Shown here piece by piece: positions 36,758-44,397 of a stretch of DNA of 64,000 nucleotides. This stretch comes from a virus. The position numbers and the translations under genes were made by a program. The DNA lies in the IMG/VR virus record IMGVR_UViG_3300013004_000041, positions 17,061-81,060 of that record. One strand, 5' to 3'. A model generated the notes under the pieces. It saw nothing but the letters and a program-made list of their open reading frames with translations. It had not been told where the DNA came from and searched no databases. Positions within the stretch are counted from its first letter, which is position 1; every line of letters begins with the position of its first letter.

Positions 36758-37534
36758 CTATTCCTCTACTCTCATGTACATAAAAATCTCATCATGTTTA
36801 ATATAAGGAGATTTGCTTCTTACATTGACATACAATTGTACAGGAACCTGAACACTTTTGGTATCAACTGGACAATCTATTGTTATTTCTTCAACCTTTA
36901 TTCTTAATCTTTTTTCTATTTCTTCATCTGTAAAAAATGTCACCTTAGAAGAATTTTTTGGAAGCCATCGAATATTCCATAAATACCAGTAAGGGTACAG
37001 AGCATTCGTATCGTTTTTGCTATATAAGTTATCTATCTCTTCTTTTGTTAATTTTATATCTTTAATTTTTTCATCATCAACCTCTAGGTGCTGATAGAGA
37101 GTTCTACTTAAAGGCATTGGCATTGGAAGGCTAAAATCTTGTCCAGTTAAAGTATAATTATAATTAAAACTATTCTTTAAAAAAAACACATCAGCAGAAA
37201 CACGAAGACGATATAGGTTATCTTCAACTTTTTCTGGCTTATAATTTGTTTCATGAACCCATCTATTTTCAGGAACCCAATAAGATGCTCCATCATCATA
37301 TTCTTTATGCCAATCACTTGGAGAATATTGTGGTTGTAGTTCTCCAGAATCTAGTTTTGGCTGAATTTTTTTTTCATATTCTTTAGTCTCCATGGCAACC
37401 TGAGAACTAATTAAAAATGGAGTAGACCTTGTTTTTGACAAAGTTTCTTTATTCATTGCAACTGTATCATCAGACCACAAGAACTCTTGTTCGCTATAAT
37501 CTGGATAATAGTTGTCGTTATATTTACGAGACAC
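36758..37534 (-). CDS. Hypothetical protein related in part to the Trp-rich pair
   Basis: 258 aa. It starts with GTG at 37534, immediately after the stop of the PASTA-Hint gene. The central part ('DWHKEYDDGASYWVPENRWVHE', then 'LRVSADVFFLKNSFNYNYTLTG' and 'YPYWYLWNIRWLPKNSSKVTFFTDEEI') keeps some features of the downstream pair, such as a strand 'RVSADVFF' where they have 'CDVYV', so it may be a remote third member. No catalytic motif is evident. Confidence 0.5.
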   Translation of the reverse strand: MSRKYNDNYYPDYSEQEFLWSDDTVAMNKETLSKTRSTPFLISSQVAMETKEYEKKIQPKLDSGELQPQYSPSDWHKEYDDGASYWVPENRWVHETNYKPEKVEDNLYRLRVSADVFFLKNSFNYNYTLTGQDFSLPMPMPLSRTLYQHLEVDDEKIKDIKLTKEEIDNLYSKNDTNALYPYWYLWNIRWLPKNSSKVTFFTDEEIEKRLRIKVEEITIDCPVDTKSVQVPVQLYVNVRSKSPYIKHDEIFMYMRVEE

Positions 37535-37536
37535 TA

Positions 37537-38583
37537 TTAGTTATCTTTCGTATCGAAAACCAACATTGTTTCTGTAAAGAAGTTGTCGTACGGCTCACAG
37601 TTAATAGAGATAACATTGTCAATATAGTTTAATTCTGTTACGCTTGTAACTGCAATCCAGTCTTGATTAGAATAATCATAAACTTCATAAGATGTATCTA
37701 TATCTCTTGAAAGAACAAACTTATAAACATCATCTTTTCTTGCAAAGATCCAGTGTGTTGGAGAGAAAAGGCTTCCGTTGATGTTGTAAATCTTATCAAC
37801 AGTCTTTTCTTGTATCGCAACCACCTGAGTTTCAACAACTTCGATCCCGTCGAATGTTGAAGATGTCCATACTGCTGGATCAAATTGAGAAGTTCCTACT
37901 TCTGCGATATTTAGTCCTAGAAGTGTATCTCCAACTTGTAAAGAACCTGCAGTTACAATTCCTCCTGGAGTTCTAACACCAGTTGATGGTGATAATGAGA
38001 AGTAAGATCCGAAACCACCGTATCCTGCTGGAGCATGGCTAAAACCACCATAACCATGACCAAAGTTATGGTAGAAGCCACCATATGAGTGTGAGAAGTT
38101 GTGGTAGAACCCACCATATGAGTGTGAGAAGTTGTGGTAGAACCCACCATATGAGTGTGAGAAGTTGTGGTAGAAGCCATGGTAGAAACCTGCGTAATGG
38201 CTAAATGAGTGGTAGAAGCCATGGTAGAAACCAGCATAGTGGCTGAAACCAGCATAGTGGCTGAAGCCTGCGTAGTGACTGAAACCAGCATAGTGGCTGA
38301 AACCAGCATAGTGGCTGAAGCCTGCGTAGTGGCTGAAACCTGGATAAACATACTGATAGTAATTAATAGCAACGCTGGTACCAATATTAACTACGGTACC
38401 AGCGGTCACTGATTGTGTATTTATCTTTTGATCTAAGTTAGCATCAGAGGTAGTAGTGCTTGTCTCTGTATATGTTAACCCCTTTAATGTAAGTTCTGCC
38501 TGATACTGACTTCTTGTCATACCAGATAGGCTAGGTACAGAAACCTTTCTTATACCTCTATCACCAGTTCTTTGTAGTGCCAT
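37537..38583 (-). CDS. PASTA domain - His/Tyr/Gly repeats - Hint-like domain tail protein
   Basis: 348 aa in three parts. Residues 13-77 form a PASTA domain (VPSLSGMTRSQYQAELTLKG ... AGTVVNIGTSVAINYY), a module that binds peptidoglycan in bacterial kinases and penicillin-binding proteins. Residues 80-182 are tandem units GFSHYA and GGFYHNFSHSY. Residues about 194-348 resemble a Hint (hedgehog/intein) domain: S196 at the nucleophile position of a S-L-S-P-S-T-G-V block, RTPGG, LQVGDTLLG, S274-P-T-H277 as block B, and a C-terminal 'DNFFTETMLV' followed by F343-D344 instead of His-Asn. Self-cleavage at S196 is possible but the C-terminal splice residues are absent. AGGAG precedes the ATG. Confidence 0.7.
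   Translation of the reverse strand: MALQRTGDRGIRKVSVPSLSGMTRSQYQAELTLKGLTYTETSTTTSDANLDQKINTQSVTAGTVVNIGTSVAINYYQYVYPGFSHYAGFSHYAGFSHYAGFSHYAGFSHYAGFSHYAGFYHGFYHSFSHYAGFYHGFYHNFSHSYGGFYHNFSHSYGGFYHNFSHSYGGFYHNFGHGYGGFSHAPAGYGGFGSYFSLSPSTGVRTPGGIVTAGSLQVGDTLLGLNIAEVGTSQFDPAVWTSSTFDGIEVVETQVVAIQEKTVDKIYNINGSLFSPTHWIFARKDDVYKFVLSRDIDTSYEVYDYSNQDWIAVTSVTELNYIDNVISINCEPYDNFFTETMLVFDTKDN
38038..38346 (-). repeat. In-frame tandem repeats (18 bp and 33 bp units)
   Basis: The right part holds 18-bp units coding for AGFSHY (six in a row); the left part holds 33-bp units coding for GGFYHNFSHSY (three near-identical) plus mixed FYHGFYHN forms. The units keep frame, so copy number can vary without breaking the gene. 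High His, Tyr and Gly content. Confidence 0.9.
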
Positions 38584-38627
38584 TTAGATCATTCTCCTAT
38601 CAATATTTTATTTAATTTTACTGCTTT

Positions 38628-40445
38628 TTATGAAGAGGCAAGGTCTCCAACAACAACGAAGGTGTTGGCTGCTCTCTTAATAATTGTCGCTCCAGACCAA
38701 GTAGTTCTTGTCTTAGCGGTTGGTGTTCCATTTACAGTTACACCTGATCCACCAGCAATTGTTACCTGTCCTGCAGCAACTTGAAGAACTTCAAGTCTTT
38801 GACCCACTGGCCAGAAAGAGTTATCTGCAGGAATTGTAAATGTTCCTGCTGAAGCAGAGTTATACTCAATAATCATATTGACATCGCTTGATACGAATGT
38901 ATATGCGCCTGTCTTTTGAGCAATGTCTGCCGTCTTATTAGCCTTTGTATCAAGTGTTGTTGAAAGTGCTGTTCCGTTTAATGTTACAGAAGATGATGCT
39001 GGAAGAGCAACTGTTCCTGTAAATGTTGGAGATGCTAACGGAGCCTTTAATGCAAGTGCATTAGTTACTGTAGTAGCATAATTTGCATCGTCTCCAAGTG
39101 CTGCAGCAAGTTCATCAAGAGTATTTAATGCTCCTGGCGCTGCTGCAATAACTGCATCAACTTCAGCCTTTACGAATGCTGTTGTAGCAATTTGAGTAGT
39201 GTTTGTGCCTACTGAAGCAGTTGGAGCAGTTGGTGTTCCAGTTAATGCTGGTGAAGCCAACGGTGCCTTTGATGAAACTGCAGTATCTGTATATGTGTTT
39301 GCAGATGCTATTGCATTTGTTCCTGCTGTGTCAGCATATGTCTTTGTAGCAAGTGCTGATGTGTCTGCAATACCATGAACAGATGTTGTTGCTGCTTCGT
39401 GTGTATCAAGATCTGAGACAACAGTTGCTAAAGTACCTTCTGCTGTATCAAGATCTCCCTGAAGTGTAGAAATATTTGATTCTGCAGTATTTACATCAGA
39501 CTGTAGGGTAGAGACATCAGACTGTAGGGTAGAAACATCTCCCTGTAAGCCAGTGATGCTTACTTCTGCTGTATCGAGGTCTCCCTGGATAGCAGAGATA
39601 TTTGACTCTGCGGTTCCAAGGCTTGTATTAATTGTTCCAATGTCTGTTTCTGCATCAGTAACTCTTGAAGTTAAAGATGATAGATCAGATGTAGTAGTAG
39701 AAATTGTTCCTTCTGCTGCATCTACTCTTGTGTCTAATGATGCAATTGCAGATTCTGCATTATCAACATCAGTTTGTAATGTTGTTATGTTTCCTTCTGC
39801 TGTAGAAAGATTAGTCTGCAATGACCCAACATCAGTCTGTAGTGTTCCAATGTTTCCTTCTGCTGTATTTAAATCTGTTTGCAGATTTGTAATATTTGTT
39901 TCTGCTGTTGCTAAATCGCTTGCAGTATCTGATAAAGTTGCTGCATCTGCATACCCCTGAGACTTAACCCAAAATGTTGTTGCAATTCTTGTTGAATTTT
40001 CGTTAGAGTCTGGGTTTGGTGCTGCTGGTGATCCAAAGAATGTTGGGGATGTCAATGGAGCCTTTGTAGATAAAGCATTAATAATCGTATTTCCAAAAGA
40101 TGAATCTTCGTCAATTGCTGTTGCAATCTCGCTCAAAGTATCTAATAGGGCTGGTGCTCCATCAATAATATTTCCAAGTTGTGACATTGGAATATTTCCT
40201 GTGCTATCAAGAGTTGCAACGCCGTTTGCTGATGCCTTCTCTGTTAACAAAATATAATCGTCTAAATTACCACCTAGGTCTTCTAGGTTCTTAAAGTAGG
40301 AGAGATCTTCCCAATGGTTAACACCGTCACCAATTTTAAATTGGTTTGTGTCAGTTTCAAATCCGATTTCTCCTGCTGCCAAAATTGGATCTGCATCTGT
40401 CCATTGCTGTGCAGTTCCTCTGCGTTGCTGCATTCTTGTTGCCAT
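38628..40445 (-). CDS. Tail fibre protein with Mtd_N-like N-terminus
   Basis: 605 aa. Residues 1-50 (MATRMQQRRGTAQQWTDADP, then AGEIGFETDTNQFKIGDGVNHWEDL) match the N-terminal domain of major tropism determinants and many tail fibres, which attaches the fibre to the tail. Residues about 165-340 are a trimeric coiled coil of NITTLQTDVDxAE-type units. Two 'KAPLASPTFTGTPTAP...ATTAFVKAEVDAVIAAAP' fibre repeats follow. The last 100 residues are a small beta domain shared with the 209-aa protein at 49643-50272. No reverse transcriptase or variable repeat is nearby. AAGGAGAG precedes the ATG. Confidence 0.8.
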   Translation of the reverse strand: MATRMQQRRGTAQQWTDADPILAAGEIGFETDTNQFKIGDGVNHWEDLSYFKNLEDLGGNLDDYILLTEKASANGVATLDSTGNIPMSQLGNIIDGAPALLDTLSEIATAIDEDSSFGNTIINALSTKAPLTSPTFFGSPAAPNPDSNENSTRIATTFWVKSQGYADAATLSDTASDLATAETNITNLQTDLNTAEGNIGTLQTDVGSLQTNLSTAEGNITTLQTDVDNAESAIASLDTRVDAAEGTISTTTSDLSSLTSRVTDAETDIGTINTSLGTAESNISAIQGDLDTAEVSITGLQGDVSTLQSDVSTLQSDVNTAESNISTLQGDLDTAEGTLATVVSDLDTHEAATTSVHGIADTSALATKTYADTAGTNAIASANTYTDTAVSSKAPLASPALTGTPTAPTASVGTNTTQIATTAFVKAEVDAVIAAAPGALNTLDELAAALGDDANYATTVTNALALKAPLASPTFTGTVALPASSSVTLNGTALSTTLDTKANKTADIAQKTGAYTFVSSDVNMIIEYNSASAGTFTIPADNSFWPVGQRLEVLQVAAGQVTIAGGSGVTVNGTPTAKTRTTWSGATIIKRAANTFVVVGDLASS

Positions 40446-40496
40446 ATTTTATCTCTCCTTATAAGGGTTCTGCCCCTATTTTTTTTTCTACTGCTT

Positions 40497-40502
40497 ATTA
40501 TA
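40497..40502 (-). promoter_or_regulatory. Possible -10 box for the Mtd_N fibre gene
   Basis: TATAAT on the minus strand, about 50 nt before the ATG at 40445. It is followed in the leader by a short AGGG/CCCT hairpin and then AAGGAG. Confidence 0.35.
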
Positions 40503-40511
40503 ACATCAATT

Positions 40512-40967
40512 TTAGTTGAAGTTATCTACTGGAGAACCACCGTCAAATACTTGAGTCCAAGAATTTGAAGAAGGAGACCCTCCGTCTAAACTAGTGCCTT
40601 GTGGGCTATTGAAACTACCACCTTCACGGAAAGTAGTAACAATAAATCCTGTTCCATCGATTGCTGTATCGTGGATATGTTGTGGTAGGTTTAATGTATC
40701 ATCAATTGTTGCTTGTGTGTGCCATGCACCATTATAATAAAAGTTAACTCTATTTGTTAATGTATCAAGCCATTGTGTACCATTTGTTGGTGAAGAAGGA
40801 GCAGTATCGCCTACTGCCATAGATCCAGTTAATGAATCAACATATTCTTTGGTTGCTGCATGAGAGGCTAGTGTTGGTGCCCCTACTGTTACTGCACTTC
40901 CGAATGTACCGCCGTTAGTTACGACTAATCCATTCTTGACCTTAAAGTCTTTATCTACTGTTGCCAT
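40512..40967 (-). CDS. Short tail fibre protein
   Basis: 151 aa. The start (MATVDKDFKVKNGLVVTNGG) is nearly the same as that of the 543-aa fibre gene just upstream, so both probably attach in the same way. 'APTLASHAATKEYVDSLTG' is a common fibre segment, and 'PSSPTNGTQWLDTLTNRVNFYYNGAWH' is a typical small knob found in phage fibres. The C-terminus is Gly/Ser/Asp-rich. AAGGAG lies 6 nt before the ATG. A minor fibre or adhesin role is inferred. Confidence 0.7.
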   Translation of the reverse strand: MATVDKDFKVKNGLVVTNGGTFGSAVTVGAPTLASHAATKEYVDSLTGSMAVGDTAPSSPTNGTQWLDTLTNRVNFYYNGAWHTQATIDDTLNLPQHIHDTAIDGTGFIVTTFREGGSFNSPQGTSLDGGSPSSNSWTQVFDGGSPVDNFN

Positions 40968-40996
40968 TTACTGCTCCTTCTTACCGTTTTATTTTA

Positions 40997-42628
40997 TTAC
41001 TTTAAAAGTGTTCCCATAACAGCAACTGTTGAGTTGTTATTATCGGTTGTTACACGAAGACGAACATCATTTCCAGAAACATCTGCTGAAACTGATCCAA
41101 GTGAACCATTTGTTCCAACCATTGCGTATTCTGTTACTGCGACATTGTCTGATGTATCAAGTGTCAAGATAACCTTTGAAACCTCTGTATGAGTTCCATT
41201 TGCAATCTTAACAAGGAATTCAGCAGAACGATAGTTTGCCTTAGCCCATGAAACTGCTGTGTTTGTGCTTGCAGTTGCAACAGATGCTTCTGCTGCCACC
41301 TGCTTTGCTACTGAGGCAATCTCTACTGCAGGGAAGTCTGGAGTAACTGCCTCAAGAGCAGAAACTGCACGAGCATCTGTGAAGTAAAGGTTTGTTGTAC
41401 CTTCTGCAAGTTGATCAGTATTAGAATCTGCTACACCGTTTTCTGCGGTGATGATAAGACCTGTAGTACTGTTACCTGTAATTGCGATATTTGTTAGTGA
41501 TGCATTGAGAAGAAGATTTGCTGCTGAAGCCTTTGCACGAGCATCTGTGTGGTAAAGGTTTGCTCCTCCCTCTTCAATATCATCTGTGTCAAGACCATTT
41601 ATTGCATTTGTTGTAAATGTCTCAGCATTAGTCTGTGCTGTTGAAGCAGAACCTGCTGCATCGTAGTTGATTGCAAGGCCGTCTGCGTAGTCTTCTGCTG
41701 CTTCTTGTGCTGCTGCTGCTGCACCATACATATCGTATGCTGCTGCTGTTGCTGCAAGGGCTGCTGTGTTAAAGTCAGAAATCTCTGCAGAGGTAAGACC
41801 TGTTACAGAAATAACATCATTTGTAATATCAATATTTGAGCCTGCAGTTAGAGTATCTTGCTTTCCTGCAACCAAGTTAGCAACATCTGTTGCGTAGTTT
41901 GGATTGTTAGCGATTGCATCAGCCAACTCATTGAGTGTATCAAGAAGTGCTGGTGCGCCATCTACAAGTGCTGCGACTGCCTCATCTGCATGCTGCTCTG
42001 CTGCTGCTTGTGCTGCTGCTGCTGCACCCTTTGCATCGTATGTATTAGATAGATCTAATGCTGTAATAGCATTATCTGTATAGGTATTTGCATCTGTTTC
42101 TGCATCTGCAATCTGTCCTTCAAGAGTTGTTACTGCTGAAGAAAGAGCATTTGATGCTGTTAGTTCTGCTGCTGCCTGGGCTGCGTTAGCCTTTGAAGTA
42201 GCGTCTGCTGCTGCATCTGCAATTGCTTCACCCTTTGCTGTAGCAACCTCTGCGTCTGTAGCAAAATCGCTATCAAGGGTTGTTGAAATTTGTACGTTTG
42301 CTGTACCGTCAAAAGATACAGAACCAGTTACATCACCAGTAAGTTCAATTGTACGAGCAGTCTCAAGTGCTGTTGCTGTATCTGCATTACCAGTTACATC
42401 GCCTGTAAGATTTGCTGTTATTGTTCCAGCAGAAAAGTTGCCTGAGCCATCACGCTTTACAACCTTATTTGCTTCATTTGCTGATGTGGCAGTTCCGCCA
42501 ATCAGGCTGACGATATAATTCTGATCGTCTGTTTTCTTTGTAAGAATGTCAAAATTGTCAACCGTTGCTGTTGTGCCTTCAACAATGAGACCATTCTTTA
42601 CCTTAAAGTCTTTATTTAATGTTGCCAT
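40997..42628 (-). CDS. Long tail fibre protein
   Basis: 543 aa. It begins MATLNKDFKVKNGLIVEG, then a 'GGTATSANEANKVVKRDGSGNFSAGTITANLTGDVTGNADTATALETARTIELTGDVTG' shaft of the kind found in many phage fibres. Ala-rich coiled coil follows (AAAQAAAEQHADEAVAAL). Several 'TNLYFTDARA' units are present. The last ~95 residues form a domain shared with the 148-aa protein next upstream. It probably trimerises. AAGGAG precedes the ATG. Confidence 0.8.
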   Translation of the reverse strand: MATLNKDFKVKNGLIVEGTTATVDNFDILTKKTDDQNYIVSLIGGTATSANEANKVVKRDGSGNFSAGTITANLTGDVTGNADTATALETARTIELTGDVTGSVSFDGTANVQISTTLDSDFATDAEVATAKGEAIADAAADATSKANAAQAAAELTASNALSSAVTTLEGQIADAETDANTYTDNAITALDLSNTYDAKGAAAAAQAAAEQHADEAVAALVDGAPALLDTLNELADAIANNPNYATDVANLVAGKQDTLTAGSNIDITNDVISVTGLTSAEISDFNTAALAATAAAYDMYGAAAAAQEAAEDYADGLAINYDAAGSASTAQTNAETFTTNAINGLDTDDIEEGGANLYHTDARAKASAANLLLNASLTNIAITGNSTTGLIITAENGVADSNTDQLAEGTTNLYFTDARAVSALEAVTPDFPAVEIASVAKQVAAEASVATASTNTAVSWAKANYRSAEFLVKIANGTHTEVSKVILTLDTSDNVAVTEYAMVGTNGSLGSVSADVSGNDVRLRVTTDNNNSTVAVMGTLLK

Positions 42629-42645
42629 TTGTTATCTCCTTTTTA

Positions 42646-43092
42646 TTACGCCTTAAGTCCAATTCGTGCATAACGAACTGTGACTGGACGGATTGTTGGG
42701 TCTGGAGTTACTGTAATTGAAACAGTATTTCCTACCCTAGAGACGCTAATGGTGCCAATATTCCCATCGTTGTCTATTGTTCCATATTCAGAGACGCTTA
42801 CATTTGTACCGTCTACTAAAATGGTCAATTCTGTTGCATAGAATTTATTGTCTCCTGCTGTTACTTTAGCAATCGACACAAGGTACTTAACCATACGCCA
42901 TTCAGTGGCATCGAAGTTATCGATAACTGTTGGGTTCTCAATACCGTTGATTGTATTTTCATTATTACCGTGTGAACCAAGATCAAGCGACTGACCAGCA
43001 GCGCTGTCAATTAAATCTTCGTAGTCTTGTTGACTTGGACGATCTCCAGATTCAAACTTTGTTTTTAGTGTAGCAAGTGATATTTTTGCCAT
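42646..43092 (-). CDS. Short fibre-associated protein sharing the long fibre's C-terminal domain
   Basis: 148 aa. The first 35 residues (AKISLATLKTKFESGDRPSQQDYEDLIDSAA) resemble the head-binding N-terminus of several phage fibre proteins. Residues about 65-148 match the end of the adjacent 543-aa fibre in order (W-M-KYLV-IA...TELTILVDGTNVSVSEYG.I-N-G-IG-.SV..V.GN.V.I.VT). It may be a separate receptor-binding tip or a remnant of duplication. No ribosome binding site; TATAAT ends 6 nt before the ATG, indicating a leaderless mRNA. Confidence 0.65.
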   Translation of the reverse strand: MAKISLATLKTKFESGDRPSQQDYEDLIDSAAGQSLDLGSHGNNENTINGIENPTVIDNFDATEWRMVKYLVSIAKVTAGDNKFYATELTILVDGTNVSVSEYGTIDNDGNIGTISVSRVGNTVSITVTPDPTIRPVTVRYARIGLKA

Positions 43093-43098
43093 GGCTAT

Positions 43099-43104
43099 AT
43101 TATA
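43099..43104 (-). promoter_or_regulatory. -10 box of a leaderless promoter
   Basis: TATAAT ending 6 nt before the ATG at 43092; a GGGAG further upstream is too far (more than 12 nt) to act as ribosome binding site. Confidence 0.6.
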
Positions 43105-43122
43105 ACTCCCTTTTTATTTTTT

Positions 43123-43368
43123 TCAGAGGATGTAGTTATTGTAGCCAACAACTGCAACTCCAATACCAGCAGGATTTTCTTTAGAAAACCCAAAAACACC
43201 AACATTTATAAATTGCACCCTGAAAGGTAAAATATCTTCTATTGTAGATTTATATTTTATATCATTTATTCTAATTGATCTTTTATCGAGTTCTGTTATT
43301 TGTGCATGTGCTAAACGATGAGTGGTTCTATATATTTGCTTAGATAGTTTTTGTGCGTTTGTTTGCAT
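43123..43368 (-). CDS. Small protein, unknown function
   Basis: 81 aa, basic N-terminal half (QKLSKQIYRTTHRLAHAQITELDKRSIRI) and a beta-rich hydrophobic C-terminal half ending GYNNYIL. It overlaps the preceding BppU-like gene by TAATG. Within the fibre region a structural role is likely, but nothing specific can be recognised. Confidence 0.5.
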   Translation of the reverse strand: MQTNAQKLSKQIYRTTHRLAHAQITELDKRSIRINDIKYKSTIEDILPFRVQFINVGVFGFSKENPAGIGVAVVGYNNYIL

Positions 43369-43757
43369 TATTCCGTTACATCTTCAATGATAACCATAGA
43401 TCCCTTGGCTACCGTCCAAACTCTTGTGCCAGAATCTAATTCTGTGAGTTGGATATCAAAGATGTCTCCTGTTTCTAAAATTTCTGATTGTGCTGCTGTC
43501 AAAGAAACAGTAAAACTACCCTCTACATCTTGAAACTCAATTGGTTCAGGAGTTAAAGATAAAACAACTTCGTCTGTTGATGGACGATAAACATCCATGG
43601 CAACTTCCCAATCTTCAAATAATAATGGATTTCTTTCGTCATCTGTTACATAAACTCTAAATGCTGCAGAGTCTCCTCTAACTACCGTCCAACGAATTTC
43701 TGGTGGTGTTGAACCTAAAGAATAACTATCTGTTGTTTGATTTCTAAAGGTGGCCAT
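43368..43757 (-). CDS. BppU-like N-terminal domain protein (copy 1 of 3)
   Basis: 129 aa. 'IRWTVVRGDSAAFRVYVTDDERNPLLFEDWEVAMDVYRP...VWTVAKGSMVIIEDVTE' follows the plan of the small beta-sandwich at the N-terminus of phage upper baseplate proteins (BppU). Two further copies lie at 52533-52964 and 54513-54911, each beginning with a (R/K)GDT/S strand and ending in a G-I-V-x-GxVTP-like strand. It starts without a ribosome binding site, 6 nt after a TATAAT. Confidence 0.6.
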   Translation of the reverse strand: MATFRNQTTDSYSLGSTPPEIRWTVVRGDSAAFRVYVTDDERNPLLFEDWEVAMDVYRPSTDEVVLSLTPEPIEFQDVEGSFTVSLTAAQSEILETGDIFDIQLTELDSGTRVWTVAKGSMVIIEDVTE

Positions 43758-43763
43758 ATCTTG

Positions 43764-43769
43764 ATTATA
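43764..43769 (-). promoter_or_regulatory. -10 box of a leaderless promoter
   Basis: TATAAT ending 6 nt before the ATG at 43757. Confidence 0.6.
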
Positions 43770-43774
43770 TCATA

Positions 43775-44290
43775 TTAGGCTAGTCCAGCCTTCAATGCTC
43801 CCCATGTTCCATTGCCTTTTGCTTGAATAACAATTACACCAGTTGTAGGGTTTGAAACAGCAACAATTCCAATGGCCCCACCAACGACGGTATCTGTAAG
43901 AGAACCAGAAGAATCTACATATAATAATTCTCCTACAGAAAAACCACTAGTATTAACATTTGTTAAAACGCCAGCAACTACCACTTCTCCACTTGCACCA
44001 TCTGTCAATGATGTTTTTGTCAACCCAAGAAATGGATAATTATCTGATAGTGATGATGTAAATAATTCTATTTGAGTTTTATTATTAATGTGACCTACAG
44101 CATAGACTGGCTTTGCTGCGCCTATTGTTGATCCTGAATTATTTATTACTTTTACCCGCACATTTGACGCATCAAGAGAAGCAATAGCATCGTCAACATC
44201 GTCTGCTAATTTTTTAATATCATTATGCACATTAACAGAGTCAGTTGCCTGTGGATAAGTTAGACCATAGTTATTAGTTATTTCAGCCAT
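43775..44290 (-). CDS. Tail fibre/adaptor protein
   Basis: 171 aa from the ATG at 44290 (a TTG two codons upstream is also in frame). It begins AEITNNYGLTYPQATDSVNVHNDIKKLADDVDDAIASLD, a short coiled-coil head that many siphophage fibres carry. After it comes a beta-rich domain ('VKVINNSGSTIGAAKPVYAVGHINNKTQIELF...GIVAVSNPTTGVIVIQAKGNG') of the type found as a repeated module in phage structural proteins. I chose the ATG because TATAAT ends 8 nt before it. Confidence 0.6.
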   Translation of the reverse strand: MAEITNNYGLTYPQATDSVNVHNDIKKLADDVDDAIASLDASNVRVKVINNSGSTIGAAKPVYAVGHINNKTQIELFTSSLSDNYPFLGLTKTSLTDGASGEVVVAGVLTNVNTSGFSVGELLYVDSSGSLTDTVVGGAIGIVAVSNPTTGVIVIQAKGNGTWGALKAGLA

Positions 44291-44298
44291 AGACAAAT

Positions 44299-44341
44299 AT
44301 TATATCATTGTTTGACTATATGTCCCAAATTGTGTTATACT
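44299..44341. promoter_or_regulatory. Overlapping divergent promoters for lysin (+) and fibre gene (-)
   Basis: Plus strand: TTGACT at 44312-44317, 18-bp spacer, extended -10 TG-T-TATACT at 44336-44341, reading into the lysin. Minus strand: TTGGGA at 44323-44328, 18-bp spacer, TATAAT at 44299-44304, reading into the leaderless gene at 44290. The two -35 regions interlock, so polymerase can occupy only one at a time. Confidence 0.6.
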
Positions 44342-44351
44342 AAGAAGTAAC

Positions 44352-44375
44352 ATGGCACCCTTTAACAAGGTGTCA
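44352..44375 (+). other. Hairpin in the lysin mRNA leader
   Basis: Between the promoter and AAGGAGG, the leader has CACC(C)TT/AAGGTG arms around TAAC. It may modulate lysin expression or protect the 5' end; no T tract follows, so it is not a terminator. Confidence 0.4.
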
Positions 44376-44397
44376 TTCCGTTTCTAAGGAGGAAACT

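Noticed and set aside
38628-40445. Diversity-generating retroelement suggested by the Mtd_N fibre
   Set aside because: No reverse transcriptase, template repeat or C-type lectin variable region was found nearby; Mtd_N domains are common on ordinary fibres.
40462-40490. Rightward terminator-like AGGG/CCCT hairpin with T9
   Set aside because: There is no rightward gene upstream; on the transcribed strand it reads as an A-rich leader hairpin.
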